Under the pieces are notes generated by a model. The model ran no database searches and had not been told where the DNA came from. It was given only the letters and a program-made list of their open reading frames with translations. A stretch of 61,025 nt of DNA, from the NCBI GenBank assembly GCA_002297815.1, contig DBKH01000007.1:1-61025 (forward strand), written 5' to 3'. A program made the position numbers and the translations under genes. The stretch is from Bacteroidales bacterium UBA755. Its GTDB lineage: Bacteria; Bacteroidota; Bacteroidia; Bacteroidales; UBA932. Shown here in pieces: positions 1 to 9,296 of the stretch. Numbering within the stretch: the stretch's first letter is position 1; each line of letters starts with the position of its first letter.

Positions 1-80
1 AAAGGGTGCTCGTCAAGGTGGGAGTCAACATCTCCACTCAGACCCGCACGATTGAATCTTGGAAAGTCTCTTTGGAATAG
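1..80 (+). CDS. C-terminal end of an unidentified protein (partial)
   Basis: A reading frame open from the left edge of the window reads RVLVKVGVN, then about 16 more residues, and stops with TAG at 78-80. It ends 56 bases before the convergent end of the fucosidase gene, so a gene tail here fits the spacing. The fragment is too short to assign a family. The position next to glycan-degrading genes suggests another carbohydrate gene, but that is inference only. The other two plus-strand frames give less protein-like peptides. Confidence 0.4.
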   Translation, partial: RVLVKVGVNISTQTRTIESWKVSLE

Positions 81-135
81 AAAAGGCGACCGGAAAACCC
101 AGCCGCCATATTCAAAAATTGAGTGAGTGATTCAT

Positions 136-1470
136 CTACTTCATAGTCACTGAAATGACGTAGTCCTCGGCAGGGAGGTCAGTCGGGAGGGTGATGAAGA
201 GATTCTCCCCGACTTTCTTCGTTGCAAGGGCGGAACCGTCTGCCAATGCGGTGACGGACTTCACCTTGGCTTTCTTGGCGACCGGAATTTCAAGGACGGC
301 TCCAGGATTCTTGAGGACATGAAGATAGAACGTCTTGCCACCGGCCAGAGGGGCGGTTGTGACACCCCACTCCTGTTCGGAAATAGGGCCTGGACCGCAA
401 CCTCTTATGGACTCTCCATTGACTTTCATCCACTGGCCGATCTCTTTCAGCAATGCAAGCGCGGCCTCAGGAAGACGGCCATCCGCGCGAGGGCCAATGT
501 TCAGCAGAAGATTCGAGTTCAGAGAGACAGCCTTGGCCAAAGTCGCGATAAGCTGGGCGGAAGTCTTGTAGTCCCGGTCGGAGACACTGTAACCCCAAGT
601 GTGGTTCATGGTCTGACACATCTCAAGAGGCAGCTTGTCGCTAACCATCTGGCCTTCGGAATATCCAGCGGTGTTCTGACCAGGAAGATCCCTCTCAAAC
701 ATCTGAAAATCCTCACCCTCAATCGGTTGAATGTGATGGTTGTTACCGATTAGGCAGGCCGGATCAACTGAGTGGATATATTCATAGAACTCCGGCATCT
801 TCCAGTTGAAAGGAATCGAGTCGCGCTTATGGTCCCAATAGCCATCGAACCAGAGGGCGCGGACTGGAGCGTACTGGGTCATCAACTCCTTGACCTGCTG
901 CTTCATAAAGTCAAGGTAGTGGTCATAGTCAGGGTGATCGCCCTTACGACCGGTATTGCGTCCGGACTCTCCGATCGGGAAATCCTCCCTGATCCAGTCT
1001 AGGATTGAATAGTAGAACTGGAGGCTGAGCCCCTCTTTGTGGCAGGCGTCAGCGAGATCCTTGATCACATCCTTTCCCCAAGGGGTGGCCTTGACTATGT
1101 TGTAGTCGGAAGCCTTGGTGTCAAACATCGAAAAGCCGTCGTGATGACGGGAGGTGATCGTAACATAGCCCGCACCAGCGTCCTTAAATGCCTTTACCCA
1201 CTCCTCGGCGTCGTAGCCGGCGGGATAAAAGGCGGAGGCCGCGTGGGCATATTCATCCTTGTTCAGGCCGCCAAGATTGAGGTACCACTCCCCTTGCGCG
1301 TACGAGGCATATATTCCCCAATGCAGGAATATTCCGAAGCGGTCATTGACGAGCTGCCTGCGAGCCTCAAGGTTCTCCGGGGTAGGCTGGTAGTGGTTCT
1401 GTGAATATCCCGCAGCAGCGGTCACGAGTGAAAGGCAAAGTGCCAAAAAGGTGGTTTTCAATGTCTTCAT
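136..1470 (-). CDS. GH29 alpha-L-fucosidase, exported
   Basis: Hydrolyses terminal alpha-L-fucose from glycans by a retaining mechanism, probably in the periplasm or at the surface. The 444-residue product starts with a signal peptide (basic start, then a hydrophobic stretch ending near AAAGYSQ). Family GH29 hallmarks are visible: HWGIYA near the N-terminus, RHHDGF at about residue 108, and WFDG with the expected nucleophile Asp209. An earlier in-frame TTG at 1485 exists, but the ATG at 1470 places the signal peptide correctly and was chosen. It is the last gene of a minus-strand run with hexuronate genes. Released fucose would feed FucP and FucI encoded at 18.8-21.9 kb. Family assignment is firm; linkage specificity cannot be told. 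Confidence 0.93.
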   Translation of the reverse strand: MKTLKTTFLALCLSLVTAAAGYSQNHYQPTPENLEARRQLVNDRFGIFLHWGIYASYAQGEWYLNLGGLNKDEYAHAASAFYPAGYDAEEWVKAFKDAGAGYVTITSRHHDGFSMFDTKASDYNIVKATPWGKDVIKDLADACHKEGLSLQFYYSILDWIREDFPIGESGRNTGRKGDHPDYDHYLDFMKQQVKELMTQYAPVRALWFDGYWDHKRDSIPFNWKMPEFYEYIHSVDPACLIGNNHHIQPIEGEDFQMFERDLPGQNTAGYSEGQMVSDKLPLEMCQTMNHTWGYSVSDRDYKTSAQLIATLAKAVSLNSNLLLNIGPRADGRLPEAALALLKEIGQWMKVNGESIRGCGPGPISEQEWGVTTAPLAGGKTFYLHVLKNPGAVLEIPVAKKAKVKSVTALADGSALATKKVGENLFITLPTDLPAEDYVISVTMK

Positions 1471-1553
1471 TGTGAATATTTTCAATTAATCAAAGAAACT
1501 GTTTTGATCTGTCTGGGATTCCTATTAAAGGCTAAAAACTTTAATTAGGAATA

Positions 1554-2744
1554 TTATTGCTCTGGGTATAACGATCCAGCGATGCCCATCTGAAGGCCAC
1601 GCAGCTCAGCGATGCCCCTCATCCTGCCATAGCATGAATATCCCGGATTGGATTTCTTCTGGAGGTCGTCGCACATCCTGTGGCCGTGGTCTGGACGGCA
1701 GAAGACACGGAATTTCCGCTCCTGCATCACTTCCAGAAGGGTCTTCATCATTCCGTACATGTCCACGTCTCCAGCGAGGTGAGTGTCCTCGAAATAGTTA
1801 CCCTCTGCATCACGCTTTGTACTCCTAAAATGCACGAAATCAGTTCTGTCTCCGAACTCGCGCATCATTCCGACAAGATCGTTGTCTGCCCTGATGCCGA
1901 ACGAGCCGGTGCAGAGGCAAAGCCCATTGGACCAGTTAGGAACGGCAGCAATAAGCTTGCGGAAATCCTCGGCTGTGGAAAGGATTCTCGGAAGTCCGAG
2001 AATCGGGAACGGAGGGTCGTCCGGATGGATCACCATCCTCACTCCGACCTCGTCAGCCACTGGGCAAATCTGGCTCAGGAAGAAGATTAGGTTGCGTCTA
2101 AGTTTCTCGGAATCAATTCCGTCGTACCTTTCAAGCTCTTTTCGAAACTGATCCAAAGTAAAGCTTTCCTCGCTGCCGGGAAGCCCGGCAATCATCGTGC
2201 GGGTGAGCCTGTGGATCTCTTCAGCATCCATCTTCTCGAAACGGGCCTTGGCCTTGGCGATGTCCACGGCTGAATACTCCTTCTCCGCTCCCGGTCTTTT
2301 CAAGATGAAAAGGTCAAACGCCAGCAGAGCCGCGCGCTCAAAGCGAAGGCAGGTCGAGCCGTCAGGAAGCCTGTAGTCCAAGTCTGTACGAGTCCAGTCC
2401 AGCACTGGCATGAAGTTATAGGTCACGCACTTGATGCCGCACTCTGAGAGGTTGCGGAGAGTCTGCTTGTAGTTCTCGATGTACTGGAGATAGTCTCCCG
2501 TCTGGGTCTTGATGTGCTCATGCACCGGCACGCTCTCCACTACGCTCCAAGTGAGTCCCCAGTCCGCGATCATCTTCTGACGGGCCTTTATCTCCTCAAT
2601 AGGCCAAACCTGTCCGTTAGGAATATGATGCAGCGCGTGAACGATGTCAGTCACGCCAGTCTGACGAATATAATCCAGAGATATAGGATCATTCGGCCCA
2701 TACCATCTCCAGCTCTCCCGCATCAAAAATATATTCTTATTCAT
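1554..2744 (-). CDS. uxuA: mannonate dehydratase
   Basis: Converts D-mannonate to 2-keto-3-deoxy-D-gluconate in hexuronate catabolism; cytoplasmic, metal-dependent, xylose-isomerase-like TIM barrel. The 396-residue product has the strongly conserved UxuA start (WRWYGPNDP) and ALHHIPNG at about residue 36, and HPDDPP with metal-ligand character in the second half. Length matches the family. ATG at 2744 was taken as the start; a later ATG at 2723, directly before the ESWRWYGPNDP block, is an alternative and matches the usual enterobacterial start. The neighbouring SDR at 2908-3726 probably supplies the previous step, fructuronate to mannonate. Confidence 0.95.
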   Translation of the reverse strand: MNKNIFLMRESWRWYGPNDPISLDYIRQTGVTDIVHALHHIPNGQVWPIEEIKARQKMIADWGLTWSVVESVPVHEHIKTQTGDYLQYIENYKQTLRNLSECGIKCVTYNFMPVLDWTRTDLDYRLPDGSTCLRFERAALLAFDLFILKRPGAEKEYSAVDIAKAKARFEKMDAEEIHRLTRTMIAGLPGSEESFTLDQFRKELERYDGIDSEKLRRNLIFFLSQICPVADEVGVRMVIHPDDPPFPILGLPRILSTAEDFRKLIAAVPNWSNGLCLCTGSFGIRADNDLVGMMREFGDRTDFVHFRSTKRDAEGNYFEDTHLAGDVDMYGMMKTLLEVMQERKFRVFCRPDHGHRMCDDLQKKSNPGYSCYGRMRGIAELRGLQMGIAGSLYPEQ

Positions 2745-2820
2745 TTTCAATTCAAAATATTCATTTACAAGTAATCAATAATATAGCCGAACACTCGGAG
2801 CGAAGCGACCGAAGGGGTTT

Positions 2821-2912
2821 CGGGGAATCCTTTCCCCGTGCCCCTCTGGGGCTGTCACGTAGTGACTGGGGGTTGAGCAAAAAGCAGCTTTTTCAATTTA
2901 GCAAAAGCTAAA
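2821..2912. repeat. Cluster of five short palindromes between uxuA and the SDR gene
   Basis: Five inverted repeats follow one another: CGGGGAA/TTCCCCG (2821-2838), GCCCC/GGGGC (2840-2852), GTCAC/GTGAC (2854-2866), AAAAAGC/GCTTTTT (2879-2893) and TTTAGC/GCTAAA (2897-2912, running over the SDR stop codon). The whole looks like a composite intergenic repeat of the BIME kind. On the minus strand it lies in the mRNA between the SDR gene and uxuA and could act as a processing or attenuation site; that role is inference. Confidence 0.6.
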
Positions 2913-3726
2913 TCGAGAAAGCGTCAAATCCACCATCAACCACATTGATTGTACCTGTTACCGCTTTAGAGGCGTCGGATGCGAGCCAGTGAAGCGTTCC
3001 GAGAAGTTCCTCTGGTTCAAGGAAACGACCGAACGGAGTGTGAGCCAGAATCTTGTGAGAGCGGTCAGTCAGACTGCCGTCAGGATTCGTGAGCAGAGAA
3101 CGGTTCTGGTTAGTGAGCAGGAATCCGGGAGCGATCGCGTTGACCCTGAAGCCCTCACCGAACTTGATTGCAAGCTCACCGGCCAGGTACTTGGTCCAGT
3201 TGGCCACAGCGGCCTTGGCGACACCATAACCAGCCACACGAGTCAAAGGCCTCAAAGAAGTCTCGCTGCAGAAATTGATGATTGAACCTTTCTTCTTTTC
3301 GACCATAGCCTTAGCAAAGACCATAGTAGGAAGGACAGTACCGAACAGATTGAGATCCACCACCTTACGTACAGCCTCCACATCCAGATCGAAGATGGTC
3401 TTTTCAGGCGGAACCGTCGCGGCAGCCATGTTTCCACCGGCTGCGTTCAACAGGATGTCAATCCCACCAAACTTCTCAACGATCTCCTTGCAGTTGGCCT
3501 CAAGGGTCTCCTTGTCAAGCACATTGGTAGGCAGGAAGCATGCCTCACCACCCTCAGCCTTGATCTCGGCAACAATGGCCTCACCCTTATCAGCTGCCCT
3601 GTCAAGATCCAGAAGCGCTACTTTCGCTCCCTGAGCAGCGAAATATTTCACGATGGTCGCACCGAGAACCCCGCAGGCTCCGGTCATCACGACCACCTTA
3701 CCTTTGATGTCAAAAAGATTTTCCAT
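2908..3726 (-). CDS. SDR-family D-mannonate oxidoreductase (fructuronate reductase)
   Basis: Short-chain dehydrogenase of 272 residues. The cofactor motif TGACGVLG lies near residue 16, NAAGG near 92, and the catalytic pair is Tyr167 with Lys171 in YGVAKAA. Members of this SDR group next to uxuA reduce D-fructuronate to D-mannonate, as does the SDR-type UxuB of Bacillus subtilis, which is unrelated to the long-chain enterobacterial enzyme. Substrate is therefore assigned from sequence type plus neighbour. The gene lies 157 bases upstream of uxuA and 21 bases after the GH2 gene, all in one direction, which suggests co-transcription. Confidence 0.82.
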   Translation of the reverse strand: MENLFDIKGKVVVMTGACGVLGATIVKYFAAQGAKVALLDLDRAADKGEAIVAEIKAEGGEACFLPTNVLDKETLEANCKEIVEKFGGIDILLNAAGGNMAAATVPPEKTIFDLDVEAVRKVVDLNLFGTVLPTMVFAKAMVEKKKGSIINFCSETSLRPLTRVAGYGVAKAAVANWTKYLAGELAIKFGEGFRVNAIAPGFLLTNQNRSLLTNPDGSLTDRSHKILAHTPFGRFLEPEELLGTLHWLASDASKAVTGTINVVDGGFDAFSI

Positions 3727-3747
3727 AATTGTCTCTATTTGTTAAAG

Positions 3748-5610
3748 TTATTTTACTGGCATTGATTTGATCACCTTAGCGTTGATTTCTCTCAACTTCT
3801 TCTCATCCACCTTGATGACCTTACGATCATAGGTCATAAGACCGTTGACCTCACCTTCGACATCGGTGGTCTGGGTGTAAACGGCACCGCAGACTCCCTG
3901 CTTTACCAGAAGGATAAGATGCTCCGCGAAGTTTTCATATTCCTTAAGGACCTCATCTCCGTTCTTGTACTGGACATATCCCCAATTGCGGTCAGTCTGC
4001 CAAAGATGGCCCTCCAGCGGAAGTCCTATGCCACCGAACTCTCCCACGACATTGGCCATCTTTGTTTCCCAAAGGTACATCGCAGGATATGGATAGTGGT
4101 GGTTGTCCATAATGTCGCCGCAGTCCGGCTCCCAGTTGCCACCGGAAGACATATTGATAAGCCTTGTAGGATCCTGAGCCCTTGTGAACTCGACCGCGGT
4201 CTTGGTGTCGAACTGGCTCCAAGCCTCGTTGAACGGAACCCACATCACAATGCACGGGAACTTCTTGACCTGCGCGATGATCTCGGACCATTCCTTATAA
4301 TAATTGGCCTTGGCCTGAGGTGTGGCAGGAAAATCGGTGCCTTCGTTGTAGTTATGCACTCCCCACTTGTTGAGGTTGTTGGAGCCGAAGCAAGGCATGT
4401 CCTGCCAAACGAGCATTCCGATCTGGTCGCAATGATAGAACCAACGGGATGGCTCGACCTTGATGTGCTTGCGGATCATGTTGAAACCGAAATCCTTGGT
4501 TTTCTGAATATCATACCTCAGAGCCTCGTCTGTCGGAGCGGTGTAGAGTCCGTCCGGCCACCAACCCTGATCAAGCGGGCCGAATTGGAACAGAGGCTGG
4601 CCGTTAAGTCCCAAAAGCTTTGTGTTTTTGTTCTTGACATAAAGGGAGACCTCTCTCATTGCGGTGTAGCCATGCACTGAGTCGATCACCTTGCCTGCGC
4701 GAAAGACGGAAATCTCCAGTCCGTAAAGATAAGGCGAATCCGGAGACCACAGCTTGGCATCACTCAAAGGAAGCGTCACAGTACCGTTAGGAACTGTCTT
4801 TCCTTGAGCCACGACCTTTCCTTTAGCACCGTTTTCCGTGGAATAGCCAACACCGCCATCAAGTAGTTTGACGCTGACAACGTCTCCCTCCTGAAGGCCT
4901 TCGGTGGTCACAGAGACATCCACAGTACCGGCCTTGATGTCAGAGACCGCATAGTAATCCGTCACCCTGGCCTTGGCGACCGGCTCGATCCAGACACTCT
5001 GCCATATTCCCGAAACGGCTGTGTACCATATTCCTTTAGGATTCCTAACCTGTTTACCGCGAGGCTGAAAATCATTGTCGGTGGCATCCTCAACCCTGAC
5101 GACCAATTTATTGTCACCTGACTTAAGATATGGCGTGATGTCGAAAGAGAAATGAGTGTAGCCCCCGGTATGTCTCCCGACCTGAACGTCGTTTACTATC
5201 ACATCAGCCTGCCAATCAACCGCTTCAAAGTTAAGCATCAGCCTCTTTCCCTTCCATGCGGACGGCACCTTGAATGTCGTCTTATACCACAGGGCATCGT
5301 CCGGAGTCAAAGTACGTCCCACTCCCGAAAGGGAGGACTCCACAGCGAACGGCACTAAAATCCTTCCATCGAATTTTTCGGGGACGGTGACATTCTTAGG
5401 CGTGATTGAATATTCCCACAGACCGTTCAGGGATTTCCATTCGGGTCTTACCATCTGGGGACGTGGATATTCCTTATGCACATTGTCAGGCGCGACTTCC
5501 TCTGCCCAAGCAGTCCTGATGTGATCACCGGCAGGAGCCCAATCTTGGGCATAAACGGTTCCTGTGGCAATTATAGCCGATGCCAGAAACGCGAAAAAAC
5601 GATTCTTCAT
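3748..5610 (-). CDS. GH2-family beta-glycosidase, exported
   Basis: Glycoside hydrolase family 2 enzyme of 620 residues with a signal peptide ending near TVYAQ. The order is a jelly-roll sugar-binding domain (about 40-220), an immunoglobulin-like domain (about 225-340) and a TIM barrel. The expected acid/base Glu462 sits in PFNEAW and the nucleophile Glu524 in GEFGG. GH2 covers beta-galactosidases, beta-glucuronidases and beta-mannosidases; the sequence does not decide. Location upstream of the hexuronate genes makes a uronide-releasing role possible. The ATG at 5610 was preferred over a TTG at 5619 because the signal peptide follows it directly. Confidence 0.9.
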   Translation of the reverse strand: MKNRFFAFLASAIIATGTVYAQDWAPAGDHIRTAWAEEVAPDNVHKEYPRPQMVRPEWKSLNGLWEYSITPKNVTVPEKFDGRILVPFAVESSLSGVGRTLTPDDALWYKTTFKVPSAWKGKRLMLNFEAVDWQADVIVNDVQVGRHTGGYTHFSFDITPYLKSGDNKLVVRVEDATDNDFQPRGKQVRNPKGIWYTAVSGIWQSVWIEPVAKARVTDYYAVSDIKAGTVDVSVTTEGLQEGDVVSVKLLDGGVGYSTENGAKGKVVAQGKTVPNGTVTLPLSDAKLWSPDSPYLYGLEISVFRAGKVIDSVHGYTAMREVSLYVKNKNTKLLGLNGQPLFQFGPLDQGWWPDGLYTAPTDEALRYDIQKTKDFGFNMIRKHIKVEPSRWFYHCDQIGMLVWQDMPCFGSNNLNKWGVHNYNEGTDFPATPQAKANYYKEWSEIIAQVKKFPCIVMWVPFNEAWSQFDTKTAVEFTRAQDPTRLINMSSGGNWEPDCGDIMDNHHYPYPAMYLWETKMANVVGEFGGIGLPLEGHLWQTDRNWGYVQYKNGDEVLKEYENFAEHLILLVKQGVCGAVYTQTTDVEGEVNGLMTYDRKVIKVDEKKLREINAKVIKSMPVK

Positions 5611-5628
5611 TGTTCTCAATTTTTAGTG

Positions 5629-7203
5629 TTATTTGATAAGATTCCCTAATATCGAGCGTGTCAGCTCACGGGTCACTGTGCGTGTTGCCGCAGAAGTCGC
5701 GCTTTTCACGACCTTGGAAGTACCACTACCCTTCTTTGTTTTTTTGCCTGTTACCTTATTGGAAACTGCTGTCCCGACCGATGCTGCCACAGATGCGGTG
5801 ACAGCCGTAAAGACGGCTTTTGCCAATTTTCCGAACAAGCCGTTGCCGTTTTTCTTCGCCTTGGCCTCAACCTCAGCAGAAGCAGCCTCTGCTTCTGCAG
5901 CGGCATCCTCCTCTTCCTTCTGAGCTTGAGCGAGAAGCACCTCAAACGCGCTCTCACGATCAATCGGGGTGTCATATTTTCCGAATATTCTTGAAGACTT
6001 TATCAGTCGGCTTCTCTCAGACTCATCAATCGCACCGATCTGGCTAAGAGGGAACAATATCTTCGCCTTCTGAACCATGCCAGGTGCCCCGTTTGCATCT
6101 AAAAATGAAACCAATGCCTCGCCTGTGCCAAGATTCATGATTGCTTCCGCTGTGTCAAAAGCAGGGTTGGCCCTAAACGTCTCAGCAGCGACTTTAACAG
6201 CCTTCTGATCTTTAGGAGTGAAAGCCCTTAAGGCATGCTGCACACGGTTCCCGAGCTGGCCGAGAATGCTCTCCGGAATGTCAGTCGGACTTTGGGTTAC
6301 GAAATAGACACCGACACCTTTGCTACGGATGAGCCTCACAACCTGTTCAATCTTGTCAGCCAATGCCTTAGGCGTGTCGTCAAAGAGCATGTGCGCCTCA
6401 TCAAAGAAAAAGACAAGCTTTGGAAGGTCCATGTCCCCAACCTCGGGGAGCGTTGAATATAACTCCGAAAGAAGCCAGAGAAGGAATGTCGAATAGAGCT
6501 TCGGCTTCATCATCAGCCTGTCAGCGGCCAGAACGCTCATCACGCCCTTTCCTCCCTCACAGGCCAGAAGATCCTGAATGTCAAAGGACGGTTCACCAAA
6601 GAATTGGTCCGCCCCCTCATTCTCAAGGGTGAGGATCGACCTCTGAATGGCACCTACTGAAGCGGAAGCGATGTTGCCATAGACTGAGGAATATTCTGAC
6701 GCGTGCGCCTGAACGAAATTCAACATCGAACGCAGATCTTTGATGTCAATCAAAAGAAGTCCCCTCTCGTCAGCTATTCTGAAAACGATGTTCAGTACAC
6801 CTTCCTGGGTGTCGTTGAGGCCTAGTATTCGGCTAAGGAGTTGTGGCCCCATTTGAGAGACAGTGCATCTGAGCGGATGCCCCTGCTGACCGAAAACATC
6901 ATAAAAACGAACCGGACAGGCCTGAAACTGAGGATTTTCCACTCCAAATTCAGGCATTCTCTTTTCAATAAATCCGCTCAAGCGCCCCGGCTTGGAGATT
7001 CCAGACAAATCTCCTTTCATGTCAGCCATAAAGCACGGCACTCCAGCTTGGCAGAAAGTCTCGGCCATGACCTGCAATGTCACCGTCTTTCCGGTACCGG
7101 TCGCACCTGCGACTAATCCATGTCTGTTAGCCATCTTCCCGTTGATGGAAAGTGGCCCTTCCGCACAGTGGGCAATCCAAAGCCCGTTCTTAGCATCGTA
7201 CAT
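5629..7203 (-). CDS. HerA-like ATPase, DUF853 family
   Basis: A 524-residue P-loop ATPase. Walker A is GATGTGKT near residue 35, Walker B FFFDEAH near 268, followed by a VTQSP sensor-like segment typical of the HerA/FtsK-related helicase group. Residues after about 425 are rich in Ala, Glu and Lys, then Ser, Thr and Lys, and probably disordered. DUF853 members are widespread and their role is unsettled; DNA translocation or helicase activity is inferred from the fold. It is in the same direction as its neighbours, 18 bases before the GH2 gene and 5 bases after rsmD. Confidence 0.85.
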   Translation of the reverse strand: MYDAKNGLWIAHCAEGPLSINGKMANRHGLVAGATGTGKTVTLQVMAETFCQAGVPCFMADMKGDLSGISKPGRLSGFIEKRMPEFGVENPQFQACPVRFYDVFGQQGHPLRCTVSQMGPQLLSRILGLNDTQEGVLNIVFRIADERGLLLIDIKDLRSMLNFVQAHASEYSSVYGNIASASVGAIQRSILTLENEGADQFFGEPSFDIQDLLACEGGKGVMSVLAADRLMMKPKLYSTFLLWLLSELYSTLPEVGDMDLPKLVFFFDEAHMLFDDTPKALADKIEQVVRLIRSKGVGVYFVTQSPTDIPESILGQLGNRVQHALRAFTPKDQKAVKVAAETFRANPAFDTAEAIMNLGTGEALVSFLDANGAPGMVQKAKILFPLSQIGAIDESERSRLIKSSRIFGKYDTPIDRESAFEVLLAQAQKEEEDAAAEAEAASAEVEAKAKKNGNGLFGKLAKAVFTAVTASVAASVGTAVSNKVTGKKTKKGSGTSKVVKSATSAATRTVTRELTRSILGNLIK

Positions 7204-7208
7204 CGTTA

Positions 7209-7757
7209 TCAGTTTTGTTGTTGGGTCTTACTAAAAAAAGAGAAATGCACACGTCCGTACTTCTTTTCTTTCTTGAAATATGGGTGATTTGAAAATGAGT
7301 GCTCATCCCCGTGCTCCAAAATGAAATAGCACTCTGGATACAGGATGTCAGCAGAGAAAACCTTGTCCGGAATCGTCTCCAGCCCTTCCAATGCGTACGG
7401 AGGGTCTGCGAACACTATGTCGAACTTCTCATGACATATTTCCAGAAAATCAAAGACATTGTCTCTTACCATGATGACATTGTCCAGACCAAGACGTTTC
7501 GCTTCTGTCTTTATGAATGATGCATTCTCTCTGGCCATTTCCACTGACCAAACCTTCGCTGCACCTCTTGAGGCAAACTCGAATGCAACAGCACCAGTGC
7601 CCCCGAACAAGTCAAGCACTTTCAGATCTTCAAACTCGTACTCATTGTCCAAAACGTTGAACAGACCTTCGCGAGCGAAATCCGTAGTAGGTCTGGCCTT
7701 GTAGCCAGCAGGAGGGTTCACTGCCTTACCCTTAAGTTTACCACCAATGATTCTCAT
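7209..7757 (-). CDS. rsmD: 16S rRNA (guanine(966)-N2)-methyltransferase
   Basis: Methylates G966 of 16S rRNA using S-adenosylmethionine. The 182-residue product has the family start MRIIGGKLKG, the SAM-binding DLFGGTGAVAFE near residue 49 and the catalytic DPPYAL near 117. Length is usual. Its first four bases (ATGA) overlap the stop of the DUF3822 gene, so the two are translationally coupled. Confidence 0.95.
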   Translation of the reverse strand: MRIIGGKLKGKAVNPPAGYKARPTTDFAREGLFNVLDNEYEFEDLKVLDLFGGTGAVAFEFASRGAAKVWSVEMARENASFIKTEAKRLGLDNVIMVRDNVFDFLEICHEKFDIVFADPPYALEGLETIPDKVFSADILYPECYFILEHGDEHSFSNHPYFKKEKKYGRVHFSFFSKTQQQN

Positions 7758-8446
7758 AGCCTTTCGACAGATTTGAAATAGCGGTACAACGACATCTTTT
7801 CCTCTTCAGACAACGGTGTCCTGAAATAGACAGAAGAGACTTCAGGATTCATTTGAAGATTCCGGACCGCCATAAAAAGGAAATACTCAGCTGTGGTAAA
7901 ATCCGATGCTCTGAAGACATTAGCTAACAGTAGATTGCCGCTTTGGGATATTCCCAAATGAAGATAGCCTGAAGCATAGGAAGCCACAATACGATTATAC
8001 TCGTCCAGCCGTCCAAGATCTTTCAAGATGTAGTACATCTCCGGAAGCACCTCCGATGGTTTCCCATCCTTGTCAAGAACTGACTGAGAAATTGTCTTTG
8101 AAAGCATCTCCCCTATTGTCAAAGAATAGACAAGTTCGGCAGAATATTCCGGTAAAGGTACATGTCGAACCTCATCTTCTTTTCCGAGGATGACAGTGTT
8201 CGACAGAATTTGGCGCATGCAAGACTCATCAAAAAAGGACGATGGAATCAATGCCACTTTAGGTGTCAGAAGAGACACATCAACCCGTGGGTAGCGATGC
8301 TGCAATTCCGAAGCTGTGAAGACAGTGTCCGCTCCACGCCATCCGGACTCCACCAACGAGGTTCCCTCCGACACCTTAAAAGAATATCCATTCAAGCAAA
8401 CTTGAATGGATATTCCGTCATTTCTCTGTTTTGGATTCCAATCCAT
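7754..8446 (-). CDS. DUF3822 family protein
   Basis: A 230-residue cytoplasmic protein resembling DUF3822, a family found mainly in Bacteroidota, commonly directly upstream of rsmD as here. The fold seen in relatives is actin-like (ASKHA type), without a known reaction. No signal peptide or membrane segment is visible. The overlap with rsmD and the same direction suggest a link with rRNA or ribosome biology, which is inference from neighbourhood. Confidence 0.78.
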   Translation of the reverse strand: MDWNPKQRNDGISIQVCLNGYSFKVSEGTSLVESGWRGADTVFTASELQHRYPRVDVSLLTPKVALIPSSFFDESCMRQILSNTVILGKEDEVRHVPLPEYSAELVYSLTIGEMLSKTISQSVLDKDGKPSEVLPEMYYILKDLGRLDEYNRIVASYASGYLHLGISQSGNLLLANVFRASDFTTAEYFLFMAVRNLQMNPEVSSVYFRTPLSEEEKMSLYRYFKSVERL

Positions 8447-8467
8447 CTATTACGTGTTGGGATTGTA

Positions 8468-9181
8468 CTACTCCCAGTTACCAACGTTGTTGTTAGGAGC
8501 CGTAACACTTCCGACCATAAGACCTTCGTAACGGCCCTGATCCTCACACTCAGCGACTTTGTTTACTATCAACTGGTGGTTCAGACCATTAAGGATGGAC
8601 TTCCAAGGCATCTTGGCCTCAAACAAAGGCACATTGACACCAGAGACTTTCTTAATTACGGCAGCCATCTCAACCTTAGTATCTGCGGCAACAGTTTCAC
8701 CCTCAGTAGCGAAAGGAATCTCATCAATCTTATTGATGTCGAAATCTGTTCTGCCACGGAAAAGGGTATCCTTTACGGCAATCTTATTCTGAATTGAGAA
8801 CACCAAGTTCTTGTCTCCTTCTTGATAAAGTTTGTAGAGACCTTCGTCAGTTATTCCCTTATGAGACTTCTTTACATCGTTCGTGTGGGCAACAGAAAGA
8901 GAGTCGTCTTTTGAGCCGACCTGCATAAGAACTACCATCTGACCTTCATTGTAGAATTGCTTGAGGGTGTCAAACGAAGCAGTAAACTTCTCATTCACGC
9001 TCTTGTACGCAACCTGAAGGTCACGAATGTCTTTAAGTCTCTGTACAGCAACCTTCTGTCTAGCCTCAACTTCCTTGTTGAATCTTACCGGCTCCATGAT
9101 GCCGTCATAAATCTCATAGACTAAAAAGATTGCGCAAAGCGCTAATACGATACAGAGGATCGTTTTCAGTGTCTTGTTCAT
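8468..9181 (-). CDS. Membrane-anchored protein of unknown function
   Basis: A 237-residue protein with one membrane segment at about residues 7-23 and no signal cleavage motif. A charged, probably helical stretch (about 33-75, RFNKEVEARQKV onward) follows, then a mixed beta-rich domain facing the periplasm. This architecture recurs in hypothetical proteins of Bacteroidales; the family is not recognised by name and no function is proposed. It is the first gene after the promoter at 9238-9269 and starts the minus-strand run DUF3822-rsmD. Confidence 0.75.
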   Translation of the reverse strand: MNKTLKTILCIVLALCAIFLVYEIYDGIMEPVRFNKEVEARQKVAVQRLKDIRDLQVAYKSVNEKFTASFDTLKQFYNEGQMVVLMQVGSKDDSLSVAHTNDVKKSHKGITDEGLYKLYQEGDKNLVFSIQNKIAVKDTLFRGRTDFDINKIDEIPFATEGETVAADTKVEMAAVIKKVSGVNVPLFEAKMPWKSILNGLNHQLIVNKVAECEDQGRYEGLMVGSVTAPNNNVGNWE

Positions 9182-9237
9182 TATTCTTGGTTTTTATGTT
9201 AATCACGCCAAAGAAAAGACTATATGTCAATTCTTGA

Positions 9238-9269
9238 CAAAGTTAGAAAATTGATTTATGAAATGCAAT
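9238..9269 (-). promoter_or_regulatory. Bacteroidota-type promoter for the minus-strand run
   Basis: Read on the minus strand: ATTG, 20 nt, TAACTTTG. The -7 box (plus-strand 9238-9245) matches TAnnTTTG exactly and the -33 box is one base from TTTG. The predicted start lies about 50 bases before the ATG at 9181. Confidence 0.65.
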
Positions 9270-9279
9270 ATAATATTTG

Positions 9280-9287
9280 TAATTTTG
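9280..9287 (+). promoter_or_regulatory. -7 box before the DHH gene
   Basis: TAATTTTG matches the Bacteroidota -7 consensus TAnnTTTG. The -33 region is poor. Transcription would begin only a few bases before the ATG at 9297, giving a nearly leaderless mRNA. Confidence 0.45.
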
Positions 9288-9296
9288 CAGACAGCA

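Noticed and set aside
3919..4680. Open frame of 253 codons opposite the GH2 gene
   Set aside because: The GH2 frame carries both catalytic glutamates and a signal peptide; the opposite frame has no recognisable motif.
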